From NCBI GenBank assembly GCA_963855995.1, contig OY979728.1, forward strand, positions 806,001-870,000: a stretch of 64,000 nt of DNA. The letters are read 5' to 3'. The position numbers were made by a program, and so were the translations under genes. Below the pieces are notes generated by a model, which searched no databases, was not told the origin of the DNA, and saw nothing but the letters and a program-made list of their open reading frames with translations. Each line of letters opens with the position of its first letter. The first letter of the stretch is position 1. This stretch comes from Muricea muricata. Lineage: Eukaryota > Cnidaria > Anthozoa > Malacalcyonacea > Plexauridae. This document shows positions 48,801 to 61,500 of this stretch, in pieces.

Positions 48801-50474
48801 TATACTTCAATGGTCGAACCAGAGGTCGGATTTTATTCCAACTCAACAAGTCCGAAGTCAAATTGTTCATCGCCAACATTGAAACGACCCTCGTCACCGA
48901 CCATCACTCAATCAGCGATGGCGTTACGACTTCCGGGGGAGGGGGAGGTAAGAAGAAATGCTGAATCAACGTTTGCTCTGCAATATCGGATCACCCTTGA
49001 TGAAGACACCAGACCGGAGTGTCGTACAGTAGCGAAGCCAGCCTGACAATTTGGTCATGCTATGCAAATTTAAATCATTATCATTATTCATTTCTTTAGA
49101 AATTGATTCCTAATACGGTCTATAAACACAGAAAAATGTGCATTTTCATGATCAAATGTCGGGCTGGCTTCGCTACTGGTTTCGTAGGGTTGTGAACGCA
49201 ATTCAATCGAGCTTTGTGTTCATTTAAATTTTAAACATAACCAGATTAGCAAGCGAAATGTGATTATTTGAGTAAGATTTGTGCACCTATTTCGGTCATT
49301 TTTCAAAATTCCATCATCACCTTTTCTCCTATGATTCTAGTATGTGCCGCCCTCGTTTCACGGAAACAACGGCATTGGCTTTTCTCCAGCCATTCAGAGA
49401 ATCATCACATCAACGTCCGACTCGAGAACTGCCTACAAATACGACACCAGGCCCCAATCTCCAGGATACACGAACGGCAGAACGCCTTATGAGCCGCCTT
49501 ATAAGAGAATCGCGAGCAGCGAGGAACTAGAAAAGCGCATGGCAATGACACAAAGTCCTTGGGCGAATATTAAAATTCGATCTACGACCGGGCGAGGTAT
49601 GGATACTGAAATTTGTGTACAGGAGAGACGCAATGAGCTCTATAAGACTGAACTTGACCGTCATCTTTGAAGCCAAATTGATGTTCAGTAAAATTGCTAG
49701 TTAATTCCATTGTTCCCTGTATAGGAATTTCTAAACTCTGGTTAAATTTTTAGGGGCTGTGCTGATTTTAAATTACCGAAACAAAAGTTTATAACTAATG
49801 TTTATTTATTTATTTACCTTTGCCATTAACACAAATAGACAAACTGCCATAGAGGCAATTACACTACATACACATATACAATGGCTTAGGAAGACTACCA
49901 CAGCACGAGCCGATTACGTAAGTCTCCTTTGACAGTAATTAAAAATGAACAAGGAAATAATGTTGAGCGTAAAACACTGTAAAATAAGTCTAAGGAGATA
50001 AAAAGATAAATTGCAGCATAGTTCATTTCATGAAGGTAAATTTAGTTGAAGTAATAGAAAGTTTAAGTGAGTTATATGCACTGTTTGGTAATAATATATA
50101 CTGAAACTCTCTTTGAGAAAGTTTTACTGTAGAAAAGTCTCGACGTTTTTCGAGGGGAAATTAGTCAGCTTGGACTAGCCTGTTTCCTGTAATCTGCCCC
50201 GAAGGGTCATCCTTGAATTAAGCTTCTCCTTAGATCAATATTTCAATAATACATTTGTTTATTTCTGCATGTTTTCATCTTTTTCTTTGTCTATTCAGGT
50301 ATTCCAATCATTCACCAAAACGGAGATGAGAAGAATCCAAGCAATGAACATGTCAAGTCGCCCAAACGAATTCCTAGTGGTTCATTTGAACAAGGAAACG
50401 ATAACTCAATTGTTGTTTCTATTGAACTAAACGGTATTAAATACCAAGGAGTCCTGTACGCTCAACACAGGTAG
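34898..50474 (+). CDS. ARID3: ARID3 / Dead ringer transcription factor
   Basis: Nine exons: 34898-35023, 40942-41200, 41580-41800, 44156-44228, 47833-47927, 48009-48097, 48680-48947, 49341-49596 and 50299-50474. All are GT/AG and in phase, 520 aa. This is an AT-rich DNA-binding nuclear regulator. The extended ARID domain spans residues ~190-300: WSYEEQFKKLYDLGEETERK, EFLDKLFAFMQHRGTPVNRV, PIMAKQTLDLFKLFKLVTDR, GGLVEVINKKIWRGIIKGLN, LPSSVTSAAFTLRTQYMKYL, YPYEC. The C-terminus has the REKLES-type end (SIVVSIELNGIKYQGVLYAQ) used by ARID3 proteins for oligomerisation and nuclear shuttling. The acidic region before ARID (DEITSKFKNAFERMAELESL) may be a coiled coil. Exon 1 is the least certain: it has an in-frame upstream stop at 34886 and the right phase, but no recognisable domain. 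Introns are large (5.9 and 3.6 kb). Confidence 0.93.
36869..37155. repeat. Foldback in ARID3 intron 1
   Basis: The left arm (TATATACAGCTATTTCAATT, CTTCCAAAAGCGTAAACTG, ATGAGCGCACAAGG) recurs inverted on the right (CCTTTGCGCGCTCAT, CAGTTTACACTTTTAGAAGG, ATTGAAATAGCCATATATG), separated by about 150 bp. Confidence 0.75.
39812..39886. repeat. (AT)n microsatellite
   Basis: About 70 bp of AT dinucleotides ending in ACACAC, in ARID3 intron 1. Confidence 0.95.
43440..43950 (+). repeat. ~114-bp dispersed tandem repeat, array 1
   Basis: Four to five units in ARID3 intron 3. Each contains TCAGTTCTAAACTGTTCTT, CTAGAGGTCCAGTAAGGATC, ATCTCTTATTGATCCAGTG, CTACAGGAGGAAACC and AAACTAAACTAACTTTATTT. Unit spacing is 113-114 bp. 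The first and last units are diverged. Confidence 0.9.
47478..47810 (+). repeat. ~114-bp dispersed tandem repeat, array 2
   Basis: About three units of the same family in ARID3 intron 4, decaying toward the splice acceptor at 47831-47832. The last unit is only recognisable by ACCAAGGAGGAAA. Confidence 0.85.
48235..48330 (-). repeat. tRNA-like SINE head
   Basis: On the minus strand an A-box-like AGCTCAGTTAGCAGAGC is followed about 30 bp later by a B-box-like GGTTTGGTTCCC, as in tRNA-derived SINEs. It cannot fold as a full tRNA, and it lies in ARID3 intron 6. Confidence 0.55.
48450..48545 (+). repeat. tRNA-like SINE head
   Basis: On the plus strand the A-box-like TAGCTTAGTTGGCAGGGC is followed about 58 bp later by the B-box GGTTCGATTCC. 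The acceptor stem of a real tRNA is missing. It is divergent from the neighbouring head on the minus strand. Confidence 0.6.
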
Positions 50475-51150
50475 AATGCACAAACACTGCGTTTAGGACA
50501 TTCTCATCAGTAGCTTCAAATCCATGGGAAACTCGTTTGTGAGATAGGCAGATAGTAGCCTACATTTGTATCCAGGCACAAAGCAGGTGTACTCCATGCG
50601 CAACTTTCTGTTTCCCAATAGCATCTATGGATTGTTTGGAGGGACAACGCAAAGTGACTGGAAACTTTAAAAGTTAAATTTGAAGAAAGAAATTATAAAA
50701 GAAGCCTCATTATCTCTAAGGAAAAGCCTCAGAGGTTGTTTGCAATATTCGTTCCATGTCTCATGACTGCTTCCCTCTATCACACTGTCCCTCCAAGCAA
50801 TCCATCCATGAATGCTTTGCGGTCTCGATTAGGAAATGCCTGATTTAGTGAACAAGAATTCACTTTAAACCTTAGCTACTTTCAAACAGTACTAGCTGAG
50901 GATATCTAGACTTCGTAAAAGAAGATTTGATGGTCGTGAATACCTTAATATTTATCTTTGTACAATTTTAATATATAAAGAAGAGTTTTAAGTTGTTTGG
51001 CAGTTGTGTTAAGCCGATTCTTGTTTGTCGTAAGAATCTGCGATGGCTTCAGCGATCGAGGTGTTTCAAGCAAAACTAGGGCGCAAAGTACTAGAGTGTG
51101 AAGGGGGACGGGTTTGAACCCAAATTTGACTAAATCCCATTAGCCAAGTG

Positions 51151-51366
51151 CAAAATCAGATTTGCAATACATTTGCAACCTAGTGCCAAGATGCAAATGC
51201 CGTGAAGGCAACAAATTTGCTACAGTGCAAATCTGTGTGCAAATTTGATCATTTGTGTTTTCAGTGTTTTCAAATTTGCAAACAAATTTGCACTATAGCA
51301 AATTTGTTGCCTTCACGGCATTTGCATCTTGGCACTGGGTTGCAAATGTATTGCAAATCTGATTTT
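51151..51366. repeat. Foldback rich in GCAAAT
   Basis: CAAAATCAGATTTGCAATAC with CCAAGATGCAAATGCCGTGA at the left recurs inverted at the right (TCACGGCATTTGCATCTTGG, GTATTGCAAATCTGATTTTT). Arms are about 85 bp around a ~45 bp centre. Confidence 0.85.
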
Positions 51367-51514
51367 TAGTTGCTGTTTTTCTCAAATCTTAATTAATCTC
51401 ATTTTCCCAGTGCATGAATCTGCCTTTTCCCAGCATAAAATATTCAATTCCCAGCTCCCACATTACCCCATCAGGGCCCTCTTGGACTGTTGGTTTATTT
51501 CACGCATGACCGTG

Positions 51515-51711
51515 ACTGATCAATACCAGAATCCACGGCGAGCAGATAACTTACGGGAGTACAAAATAGAACAAATTCCGAAAATAGACATCTTGTATTC
51601 TAGATATTCAAGAAAAAACAAGAAAACGGTTTTACCGACTCCGTCGTTTTTTTGTTTTTTCTTGAATATCAGGAATACAAGATGTCTATTTTCGGAATTT
51701 GTTTAATTTTG
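51515..51711. repeat. Foldback family B, copy 1
   Basis: Arms contain CAAATTCCGAAAATAGACAT and ATGTCTATTTTCGGAATTTG. The outer left flank (CCACGGCGAGCAGATAACTT) matches, inverted, the outer right flank of the copy at 54033-54205, so the two are opposite-orientation copies of one element. Confidence 0.8.
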
Positions 51712-51790
51712 GTCAACACCAAGCCAATATATGTACTATCAGCATTGGTGTACTACCACAAAAGAACGCGATACGTACAGCAATTATTTT

Positions 51791-52249
51791 TTATTTCTCT
51801 TTTTTTACAATAAACTCTAACGGGGTTTCCAGCTGATCAGCAGAAATAAATACAACTTCATTTTCTAGCCAATAACTCTCTTCACATTCGACTTCGTCAA
51901 TGTCAGAATCACATTCAACAAAACTATTCATATCAGCATTTTTATTGCTAAGTCTGTTGGTAGCCGTCTCATCTTGGCTTCCTTTCTTCTGTTTGCATTT
52001 ATTGCCTTTAAATATTTCTTTATTTCTTTCTGAATTGGGTTCATCACTACTCCATTCTAAGCCAGAGTTTAGCCTTCGTTTTTTACTTTCTGCTTCCGAA
52101 ATCTCGTTTTCCGTCTCCTCCCATGCGGAGCTCCCGATTTCTCGATTATTCTTCTCTACAAACTTGAGAAAATACAAAAATCGCTCTCTTGTATGTTTTC
52201 GAACGGATTGTATTTGCATCGTGTTTGGCTTTTCAAATTTGTCGGCCAT
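51791..52249 (-). CDS. Unknown acidic protein, 152 aa
   Basis: Single exon starting MADKFEKPNTMQIQSVRKHT. No domain is recognised. The first ~45 residues are mixed and could be helical (RERFLYFLKFVEKNNREI). The rest is rich in E, S, D and K, with a basic KKRR cluster at about residues 56-59 that could be a nuclear localisation signal, and an acidic stretch (ECDSDIDEVECEESYW) before the end. It is divergent from DNAI1, with 258 bp between the two start codons, so a shared promoter is likely. It could be a small nuclear or scaffold protein; no function is claimed. Length, ATG context and the divergent layout support a real gene, but transcript evidence is lacking. Confidence 0.55.
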   Translation of the reverse strand: MADKFEKPNTMQIQSVRKHTRERFLYFLKFVEKNNREIGSSAWEETENEISEAESKKRRLNSGLEWSSDEPNSERNKEIFKGNKCKQKKGSQDETATNRLSNKNADMNSFVECDSDIDEVECEESYWLENEVVFISADQLETPLEFIVKKEK

Positions 52250-52507
52250 ATTGGATTTCAGGTTTGTGATTGGATTAGATCAGGATTATCTACAAGATTA
52301 GGATTTGATTTATTTGTAGTACTCAGACCCATTACGAGTGTTGCTATGGTAACTGACGTAGAAAACAACGAGTAATGGGATTTTTGAAAGATTTTTACAA
52401 TATTTCTTGAATTTTTCATCTAAATTGATGGAAAAGTAGCTGAGTTTTGCATTTAATGCTTTAAAGGGAATATAAGTACATAGTCTGCGTCGTTTTTGCA
52501 ACGAAAG
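52250..52507. promoter_or_regulatory. Probable bidirectional promoter
   Basis: The 258 bp between the divergent starts of the unknown acidic gene (-) and DNAI1 (+). No TATA box or ciliary RFX X-box palindrome is clear; GTTGCTATGGTAAC at about 52332-52345 is, however, a good match to the X-box pattern (GTNRCC-N-GGYAAC type half sites). Assignment rests on layout plus this motif. Confidence 0.5.
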
Positions 52508-55500
52508 ATGAAGAAAACAGGCGGTGGTAAAGGAATTAAGACAGTGAGTCAAAATTAAGAAACTTGTAAAGAATTTTAGCTCTTAGTTTAAATATTAGTG
52601 TTTGTAATGAAGACGTTTTATGAGGGCTCTTTATTGGGAAGACTTTGTTTATTTTTGTAGTCAACATTTATCCCACATAATTAAGGTGTGTGGGGGCATA
52701 CCTCTGGGTTTTATTCAGGGTGAGGGGAAGGGGAAACGTGCATTTACTTGCAACTACAGTGTAATGACAGGGAAGTTGCTTACAGTGCGCATGCACATGC
52801 ATAAAAATGCAAAAGTTGTAACAAACCTGCATTCAAGTTACAACAAGTTTACAACCTATAATGAATCTATATGGGATAATCATTTAGACTTCAACCTATC
52901 CAAGCATTCACAATGTAAACATGTATATTAAACAACACTTTATTTTTTAAGGACAAAAAGGTCTCAACAGCCGCGCCCAATCAAAATGCCAAGCCTGCTT
53001 CCAAAGGTGTTTTGAAAGCAAAGAAAAAGGTGAGATTCATTCATATGAATCACCCAATACATACCCAGTGCAGAATTTCCCAAACGTTTTTGCATGATGG
53101 CAGAAATACGCAATGTTTATTTCGATAACTATTTATGTATAATTATGAACTTTTAATGTGTTATTTAGGAAGAGGAAGATTCCACGCAAGCTGGTGATGA
53201 GTTTGACGAATGGACACAGGTAAAGACTTACCGTATAAATGTATCAAGCATTCAAGCTTGCCATTACCAGGCTGAGCTCAATTAGTTACGTGGACTATAG
53301 GGTTAACATTTCTGTCCTCACTGAGATGTTGTTAAACTGGCTGTAAGCACATATTTTAAAACCACTAAACAGGGATCAGAAGTAAAACTATTAAAGTCAT
53401 GAAGTTCTGATAATCTGACATTCAAGCAGACAAACCTGAATCAGTACAATAGAAAGTAGATGATTGTAATTACAAAGAGAGTGATGTGACTTGGTGAACT
53501 TATTTAATGTGTAAGTTTTATTTTTTAGCCAAAGCAGCTCATAAAACCCAGCGATCAGCTGGAACTGACTGAGACTGAATTAAAAGAAGAATTCACAAGA
53601 ATTTTAACGGCTAACAATCCTCACGCTCCCAATAACATTGTCAGATTCAGTCACAAAGACAAATCCTTCAAGCAGGTTTCGAGTGTTGATCAATTGGCTA
53701 TTCACTTTTCCATGGATGGGTATGTAACACTGACCAGTAATTGTAACCACGCTACAAAAATATATTTACTGTAGTAACTTATATTGATTTTTATGGCGTT
53801 TTTTCCAGCAACATGTTGCATAAAGACTCTGATGAAGCAAAAAGACAACTAACAAAACAAGGCATTTCTGTTGGTTAGTGCATTTTTTTCATGTTCATTA
53901 TTAACCCATAAACTTATCTTCCAGACATATATACTACAGTTTAATTTGTATTGACATGACATAATTGCAGGTGTCATTGTGTGTGGGTCATTGACCTATT
54001 CTATTTTTTTCTCACAAAAACACAGGAACTTTCAAAATAAAACAAATTCCGAAAATAGACATCTTGTATTCCTGATATTGGAGAAAAAAGCAAGAAAACG
54101 ATGGAGTCGGTATATAAGGAACACAAGATGTCTATTCTCAGAATTTGTTTTATTTTGTACTTCCTTAAGTTGTCGGCTTGCCGTGGTTTATAGTATCTTT
54201 CACCACCTACAGTGGCGGATCCAGGGTAAGTCAAAATAAATTATAGCAGCTCAATTTTAAATTCAAAATAACTTTAGAACAATGTCATAGGTTATGAATT
54301 TCAAAAGAGTAAAATCTAACCAATGAAGTTGCTTTGAAGGTATTTTAAAATGTAAATATATCCCAGAATGAGCTGTGGTAATTTATTTGACTTACGCTAG
54401 ATCCGCCACTGCAGGTAAGACTGTTATAGCTGGATATTTGGGTTTTTGCGTTTAAGGCCTTCCATCAAGAAGTCTATTAAGTAATGAAAGCCAAGGCCTT
54501 TGCTTTGAATGCTGAATTTCAGTTTGTGTCATTTCGCATAGCGAAAGATCCTATGTTTTTGTGTGCTTTTGACTGCACTACCTACACTGGTAAAGTTAGT
54601 TTTGGCTGGGGGGGGGGTGAGAGTGTTCGTCCCCCAATTGTATAAAGTGTTCTGTTCAATGTTCCAGGATCTGATAGTGAAGAGGAGGATGAGAATGAAG
54701 AAGAAACAACTGAAGCTGATGTAAGAATCAAACAAATATTGAAAATAGAACAATTATTATCCAATTCTTATTATCATCTAATCATTGATACAACTAGACT
54801 ATTAATTATTTTTCTCTCATATTTTGGACACAATTATTGATAGATTGCTAAAAATAAAATATATTATCTAGTACAATAAATATTATTAATACTGAGAGCA
54901 TTCTGTGTATGATTATTCCATATACATATGTGACGTCCAACTCCCATATCTCACCACATTTTCATTCCTCTCCACAGACAGAAGGCAAAGAAGCTGAGAG
55001 ATCAGAAGCTACTGCAGCCCCACAGACAGAAAAGAAACTCACGAATCAATTCAATTATTGTGAGAGAGCTTCCCAGACCTATAACAATCCACACAGGGTA
55101 ATACGTCAAATCTACATTAAATTTCATTCCTCTTCGTTTCATTTTATCTCCCTTCATTTCATTTCATTTCTTTTCCAATTCTCCACCACAGATATCCTAA
55201 TTTGTTGTTTTAAAATACTGTAACTTCTAGCTTCCTCTGCTTGCAGCCAAACAATTCTCTGTTGAGCTATATATTCTACAGAACGTCATCTACAACTAAA
55301 TTTTTCTCACCAGGAACGGGAAACACAAACTGAACCACCTCCCAGGGCGAATTTCTCAGCCACAGCTAATCAGGTACAGTATGCGCCGGTTTACCTCAGT
55401 GTTTAAAAGCGAAATAATACAACATGTGGAGCAATTGCATTCCTTGTGATTTTGCTTGTTGACTAAGAGGAAATCACAGGGCGGAACTTTCTTGGCAGAA

Positions 55501-58500
55501 TTTTCGTCTAATTTGTACGTTCGAAATTTTCCTTCTTAAGTCACACTTTGGTTGTACAATGAAGTTTTAAAACGTCGAAATTTATAATTGCTCTTTGCCT
55601 TGTAGTAACTTTTTTTCTTAGCCTGGCGTTTGCCGTTTCACGTTTGAACGCGAAGTTTAAGGTCTCTAGGATTTCAAAGATTTCTTACGTGAAATTTTCC
55701 ATTACTGGACATTTACCAATGACACGCAAAATTTCAGTGATGTACGTTCAAAGCTTTTTTGTGTTGCAGTGGGAAATATACGATGCTTATGTGGAAGATC
55801 TTCGGAGACAGGTGAGCAGTTGTCATATCTAAATTACATACAAGGATTGATGCTGCTTTTAAAGCAACTTCAAAACCACATGTCTGTTTACCTAGCGCCT
55901 TCTCCCTCTAAATTCCCACCCTATCAGTAAAACTTTATTTTTGAATAGCACACCTTCCTGTATTAAATGAAAATGTCAATTACATTCAAGGAAAAGAACA
56001 AGGAAAAAGAAACGAAGAAAGCAAGCAAGAAAGATGATGACAAGAAAAAGAAAATGAGTCAAATTGAGAGTCAGGTTGGAGTTCATAATCGACGAACACC
56101 TTACAGCTCAATTCATAGATTGTCGCGCTGGTTCCTTGTCGGTTCCACCATGGGACTGTATTAGGAATGGTGATAAATGATGGCGATGTAATAATCTTTG
56201 TAGAGAAAGTCTGAATCAATGTTTTTCTTGTGATAGCAATCAGATATTGTCACGTAGCTGCTCATACCGACGAAGGCCTGTCGCTCTACACGTCGAGTTT
56301 CTGTTTACAATTGACCATAGTTTAACATTTTAAGATCATGTTACTGAAGACAAGTTTTCCCGCAAGTTGGGTGGGGCAATATTAGACAAGACAAAAATTT
56401 TATGTCAGCATATGATCCTAGTTCTATTCTGTTGGCTCGTTCTTAAGTTAACATACCAAAAACATTCTCCTTTTGAAGAGAATGAGTGAATGAATAAGTT
56501 GAGAAATAACGACTTGGTATTAGCATGCAGATTTCTATTCAGCAACTCATCCTTCTCCTGTATTATTCCAGGGAGATGATGTTACTCGTATTGCCAGACC
56601 TGCGAAGATCGTCGAACGTATGGTCAACCAAAACACGTATGACGAATACGCTCAGGGTATGGTTTATGTGTTTCCCTGGTGGGGCCAGTCGTTCAAAAGC
56701 AGCTTTGCTTAACTTTGGGTTAACATAAAATATAACATAAAATTTCCCAGCAGCTTGCTGATAAGTTTGGAAATATTTCTTCATAAATCTTATCTGCATC
56801 AATTATTATCATCATATTGGTTTTTGGAAGGTTTGAGGTAGATGGGGGTGTATAGAAATAGACAACTAAAACAGTGCTTTAAATTTTAACCGAGCGTCAA
56901 TACTAAAACTGAGTGATTTAAAATCATAGTTTGACTACTAAAAACACAATTTAAATAGGTAATTCAAATCATCTTTAGTCTGATCTAAATTTAAATTTAA
57001 TGTAAATCTTCTTCAGACTAAAGATTCAGACTAAAGTAGTAATCTTTAGTCTGCATGAAGATGATTTAGATTAAATCGAAAATTAAGTATTTAAATTGTG
57101 TTTTTAGTAATGAAGCTACGATTTTAAAACACTCAAATTTCGCTGATATACTAACCTAACTTCAAACTGCTGGGTGCAACAACATTTGCTTCTGGTCATT
57201 TTTAATCACAACGTAATGAACCAATAGTAACACTAAGCTTATACCGTCATGATCTACGACAGTTTGGGGCATTAACTTCTAGTAGATTCTGACTTTTTGC
57301 TTACATTTTCTATTTCTTATCGCGTTCTGTGTGGTTGTTTTAAGATTTCAAATATTGGCAAGATGCGTCAGACGAGTACAAGGAACAGGAAGGCAGTCTC
57401 TTGCCATTGTGGAAGTTTTCGTATGAAAAATCTAAAAGACTGGCTGTCACCGCGCTTTGCTGGTGAGTTGAGCTCAACAGAGTTAGGATACGATCAATTG
57501 TGGCCAATTCTCGATGATTCTAGTCGATAACTCTTACTTGAATTCGTTCGAATTTTAATGCTAGTTGATGATCAACTCTCATTATCGTTTTACGGGGATT
57601 AAGACAGTTTAGGAAATCTTTTCATCTTTGTCAAATTTGATTTCTGCTAGAAACTTGGTGACTTATTATAACTTTATTTTTTTTTCCAGGAATCACAAAT
57701 ACCACGATTTATTTGTCGTTGGCCATGGATCTTGTAAGTCGAAATCACATCTGATATGTGCGATGATACCGTTAATAATATCCCAGAAAATTAGTGGCTT
57801 GGTGTCCCTTAAGAATTTTTTGTGTAATTTTATAGATGACTTTCTAAAGCAAACAAGAGGAATGATATGTTTTTACAGTTTGAAAAATCCTTCATATCCA
57901 GAGTAAGTATGAAGTCATTTATGTGGCAGAGGTGAATTTCAACAGTTTTCATCAACAGAAATTTTCATCTGAAGTAAATAGAGAATAATACATGGGTGCG
58001 CGGAAGAACCAGATTTATTTCGAGTGTTGATCATGATATCTCACGAGCGAGCGCAGCGAACGAGTGAGAAATATCATGTTCAACACGAGAAATAAATCTG
58101 GTATTTCCAAGCACCCAATCATGTATTTTTCTGTTTATTATATAAACTACAGGTTTTCCACCAATATAAAATGTCCAGAAGCTATGATTGGTGATTGCTT
58201 GATAAGCGATAATTTTCACATGTGATTAAATCATCATAAATAATCTCACATGTGAGATTATCAGTTTTATCAGTACCCGAAATCATTATAAAGCACTGTA
58301 CTTTATATAATGAAGGCTTGTATTATACGATACAATTTGTCTGACACGATTGTCAATAGAGTGTTTACTTGATCGCATGCGTCATGCACAGTACGACAGA
58401 ATATTATAGTGTAGATAACATGTGTATACAGTGATGGTGTATTTCGTATTAGGAATGATACTGCTTTAATTTCATCTGGAGTTGTTTTAAGTTTCTGTTG

Positions 58501-61500
58501 AACTAACTGGCAGTGTTTCGATTCTTCCAGATATATATTCCACACAGAAAGCGGTGTGATGTGTTTAGATGTCCATCCCGAGCACTCGAACTTGGTCGCT
58601 GTTGGATTCTACGATGGTACTGTCTATGCTGTATAATAAGCAATAAATTGATTCCGTATTCCCAGGTGGTGTTTGTATAAGTGCAGCTTAATATAAGTAG
58701 GCACTGGACAATTCTGCCGTGTAGATTTGTATTGTTTTTCCTAGTTTTATCAAATCACAGCGTTCTACAGCTCATTTTTAATATAATGCAATCACTTGTA
58801 AAGGAGCTTGAAAATTTGTCTTGTAATGAATAGATAAAGCCCTCGATAAGGCACTTGCAAATGTTAGCCATTCAGCTTCCTAAAATATCTAAACGCAGCT
58901 TAATCGGTGTTTTGAACTGGGAATGTTTGTTTCTAATCTGTACAAACTGTGATTCGACTCTTTCTTTTTACCATTCCTGTCTCACAGGAAGTGTTGCTGT
59001 ATACTCGGCGTGTGACAAGCAAGCGAAGCCATTGTACTGTTCAACAGCGAAGACTGGCAAACACACTGATCCGGTTTGGGAGGTAAGATGGTGCAAGTGC
59101 AATTCAAATACTAATGAGCTCCAATTACCACCTGATCTTTTACTTGATTCAACACGACTCTCTGGATTCCTACAGATTAGCCTCAACCTAATTGACACAG
59201 TGTTCTGATGCACCTACTTTGGTAACACAGTAGTCAACAGTTTGACCACTGTGTTACCATGATGTTAATAGGAAGCGCTGGTATTCAGTGGTTTCATCAA
59301 ACCATTTATTAATGTCTCCTTTAGACTCTTAAAAGGTCCAATTTCTGCTTGGCATTGTATTGTTTAGGTACTAAAACGTCCTAGGGTTTTTTGTACCGAA
59401 ATTAAAATGGCAAGCTACCTATAACAGTTTGATCTCTTATCTTCATGATGCTATGTAGTATTTTTATTCTTTCAATTTAGGTTCGATGGCAAAAAGACGA
59501 TCTTGACAACAATCTGAATTTCTTTTCAGTCTCATCTGATGGCAGGATTGTACAATGGACTATTGTTAAGGTAGGAAATATCGAACGAGAATAAGTATTG
59601 CGTAAGAGCTGTGTGGTAAGCAAGAGCTTGAAGCTGTGCAAGTTGAGTCATTTATTATTAATATTTCTCAGACGCCCTTCTTATTTGATAAGGTCACCGA
59701 TACAAACATCTCTTTAATACAGACATCTCTTTAATACGGACATCTCTCTAATACAGACATCCCTCTAATACAGACATCTTTCTAATACAGACATCTCTCT
59801 AATACAGACATCTCTCTAATACAGACATCCCTCTAATACAGACACCTCTTTAATACAGACACCTCTTTAATACAGACATCTCTCTAATTCAGACATCTCT
59901 CTAATACAGACATCTCTCTAATACAGACATCTCTCTAATACAGACATCTCTCTAATACAGACATCTCTCTAATACAGACATCTCTCTAATACAGACACCT
60001 CTCTAATACAGACACCTCTCTAATACAGACATCTCTCTGATACAGACATCTCTCTAATACAGACATCTCTCTAATACAGACATCTCTCTAATACAGACAT
60101 CTCTCTAATACAGACATCTCTCTAATACAGACATCTCTCTAATACAGATATCTCTCTAATATAGACACCTTTCTAAGACAGACATCTCTCTAATACAGAC
60201 ATCTCTCTAATACAGACATCTCTCTAATACAGACACCTCTCTAATACAGACATCTCTCTAATACAGACACCTCTCTAATACAGACATCTTTCTCTAATAC
60301 AGACACCTCTCTAATACAGACATCTCATAATCCAGACATCTCTTTATTCCAGAGTGAACTACACTACACGGACATCATCACACTAAAAATGAACACAACT
60401 CAATCCACTGAAGGTGATGGCTCAAAACTTGAAAGTTTGGGTGAGTTTACTTATAGATTAGAAATACGATAGAGTCTTCAAACATTATAAATGCATTGGC
60501 CAGAATCAACAGACATAGTTTAATGTAATTACTCTCGAATTTGCATATTGAAGCTAATTTATGACTTCAACAGTATAGACACTGAGCTATACAGCATAAC
60601 ACTATGCTGTAATTGAAAGGTTTGAGATAATATGGACAGTTTCGGTTTGCTCAAATCACTAGTTCCTAGAATATGCAGTACAATGACATAATTTACCTAC
60701 TGCTGATGTTTAACACTTGTGATGCATGGATAAAGACATGTTTCCTCGCTACTCTGTATATATTTAATGAATGCAAAGCTGCGTCGATTTGTTTAAACAT
60801 GACCACAGAGCAGGCGACCAAAACACATGACACCTGCGTATATTATACATATTTTGACGTTTAATATACAACTAATAGAAATTTTAAAGAAATTGACAAT
60901 GTACTTATTCTAAAATGCTTTGATTTGCATGTTGTTTACAGTGTAAATTAAAGATGCATTTCAACGTTATATGCAAACGTCCAACACAGCTTGAATAACG
61001 AATGTCTGCGATTTCTTAACCATATTTTTTGTTCGCTTTAGGTTGTGGAACTGCTTTCGATTTTCACAAGACAACAGACTATCTGTTTCTAGTTGGTGAG
61101 TAATTCGTCTGTAACAGACGCCATTGTCAATGTGAATAAAATTTATTAGTATTCATATAGTCATATCTTCAATGTAATCGCAATCACACTCCAGGTACTG
61201 AAGAAGGCAAGATCCACAAGTGTTCCAAAGCTTATTCAAGTCAATTCTTAACCACATTTCAGGTAACCAACAGCTTTGGTCATACGTTTCGGTGTTGTTA
61301 CTGTTCTGTGTTATTGATGTTGTTCAAATCTATTTTTCACCCAGGCACACCACATGGCCGTTTATGCGGTGAAATGGAATCATTTCCATCCAAAAACATT
61401 CATCTCATGCAGTGCGGATTGGACGGTTAAAGTCTGGGACCATACTTATAAGTGAGTTTTCCTCATTCGCTCTTCATCACCTCAATGTATGTGTCTGTGA

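Larger units (their letters stand above)
50475..51790. other. Spacer after ARID3 with two foldbacks
   Basis: This holds the presumed ARID3 3' UTR, the foldback at 51151-51366 and one at 51515-51711. No gene is seen. Confidence 0.6.

Noticed and set aside
54909-55223. 104-codon frame around DNAI1 exon 7
   Set aside because: Only 54978-55097 is coding; the extensions on both sides are intron read-through.
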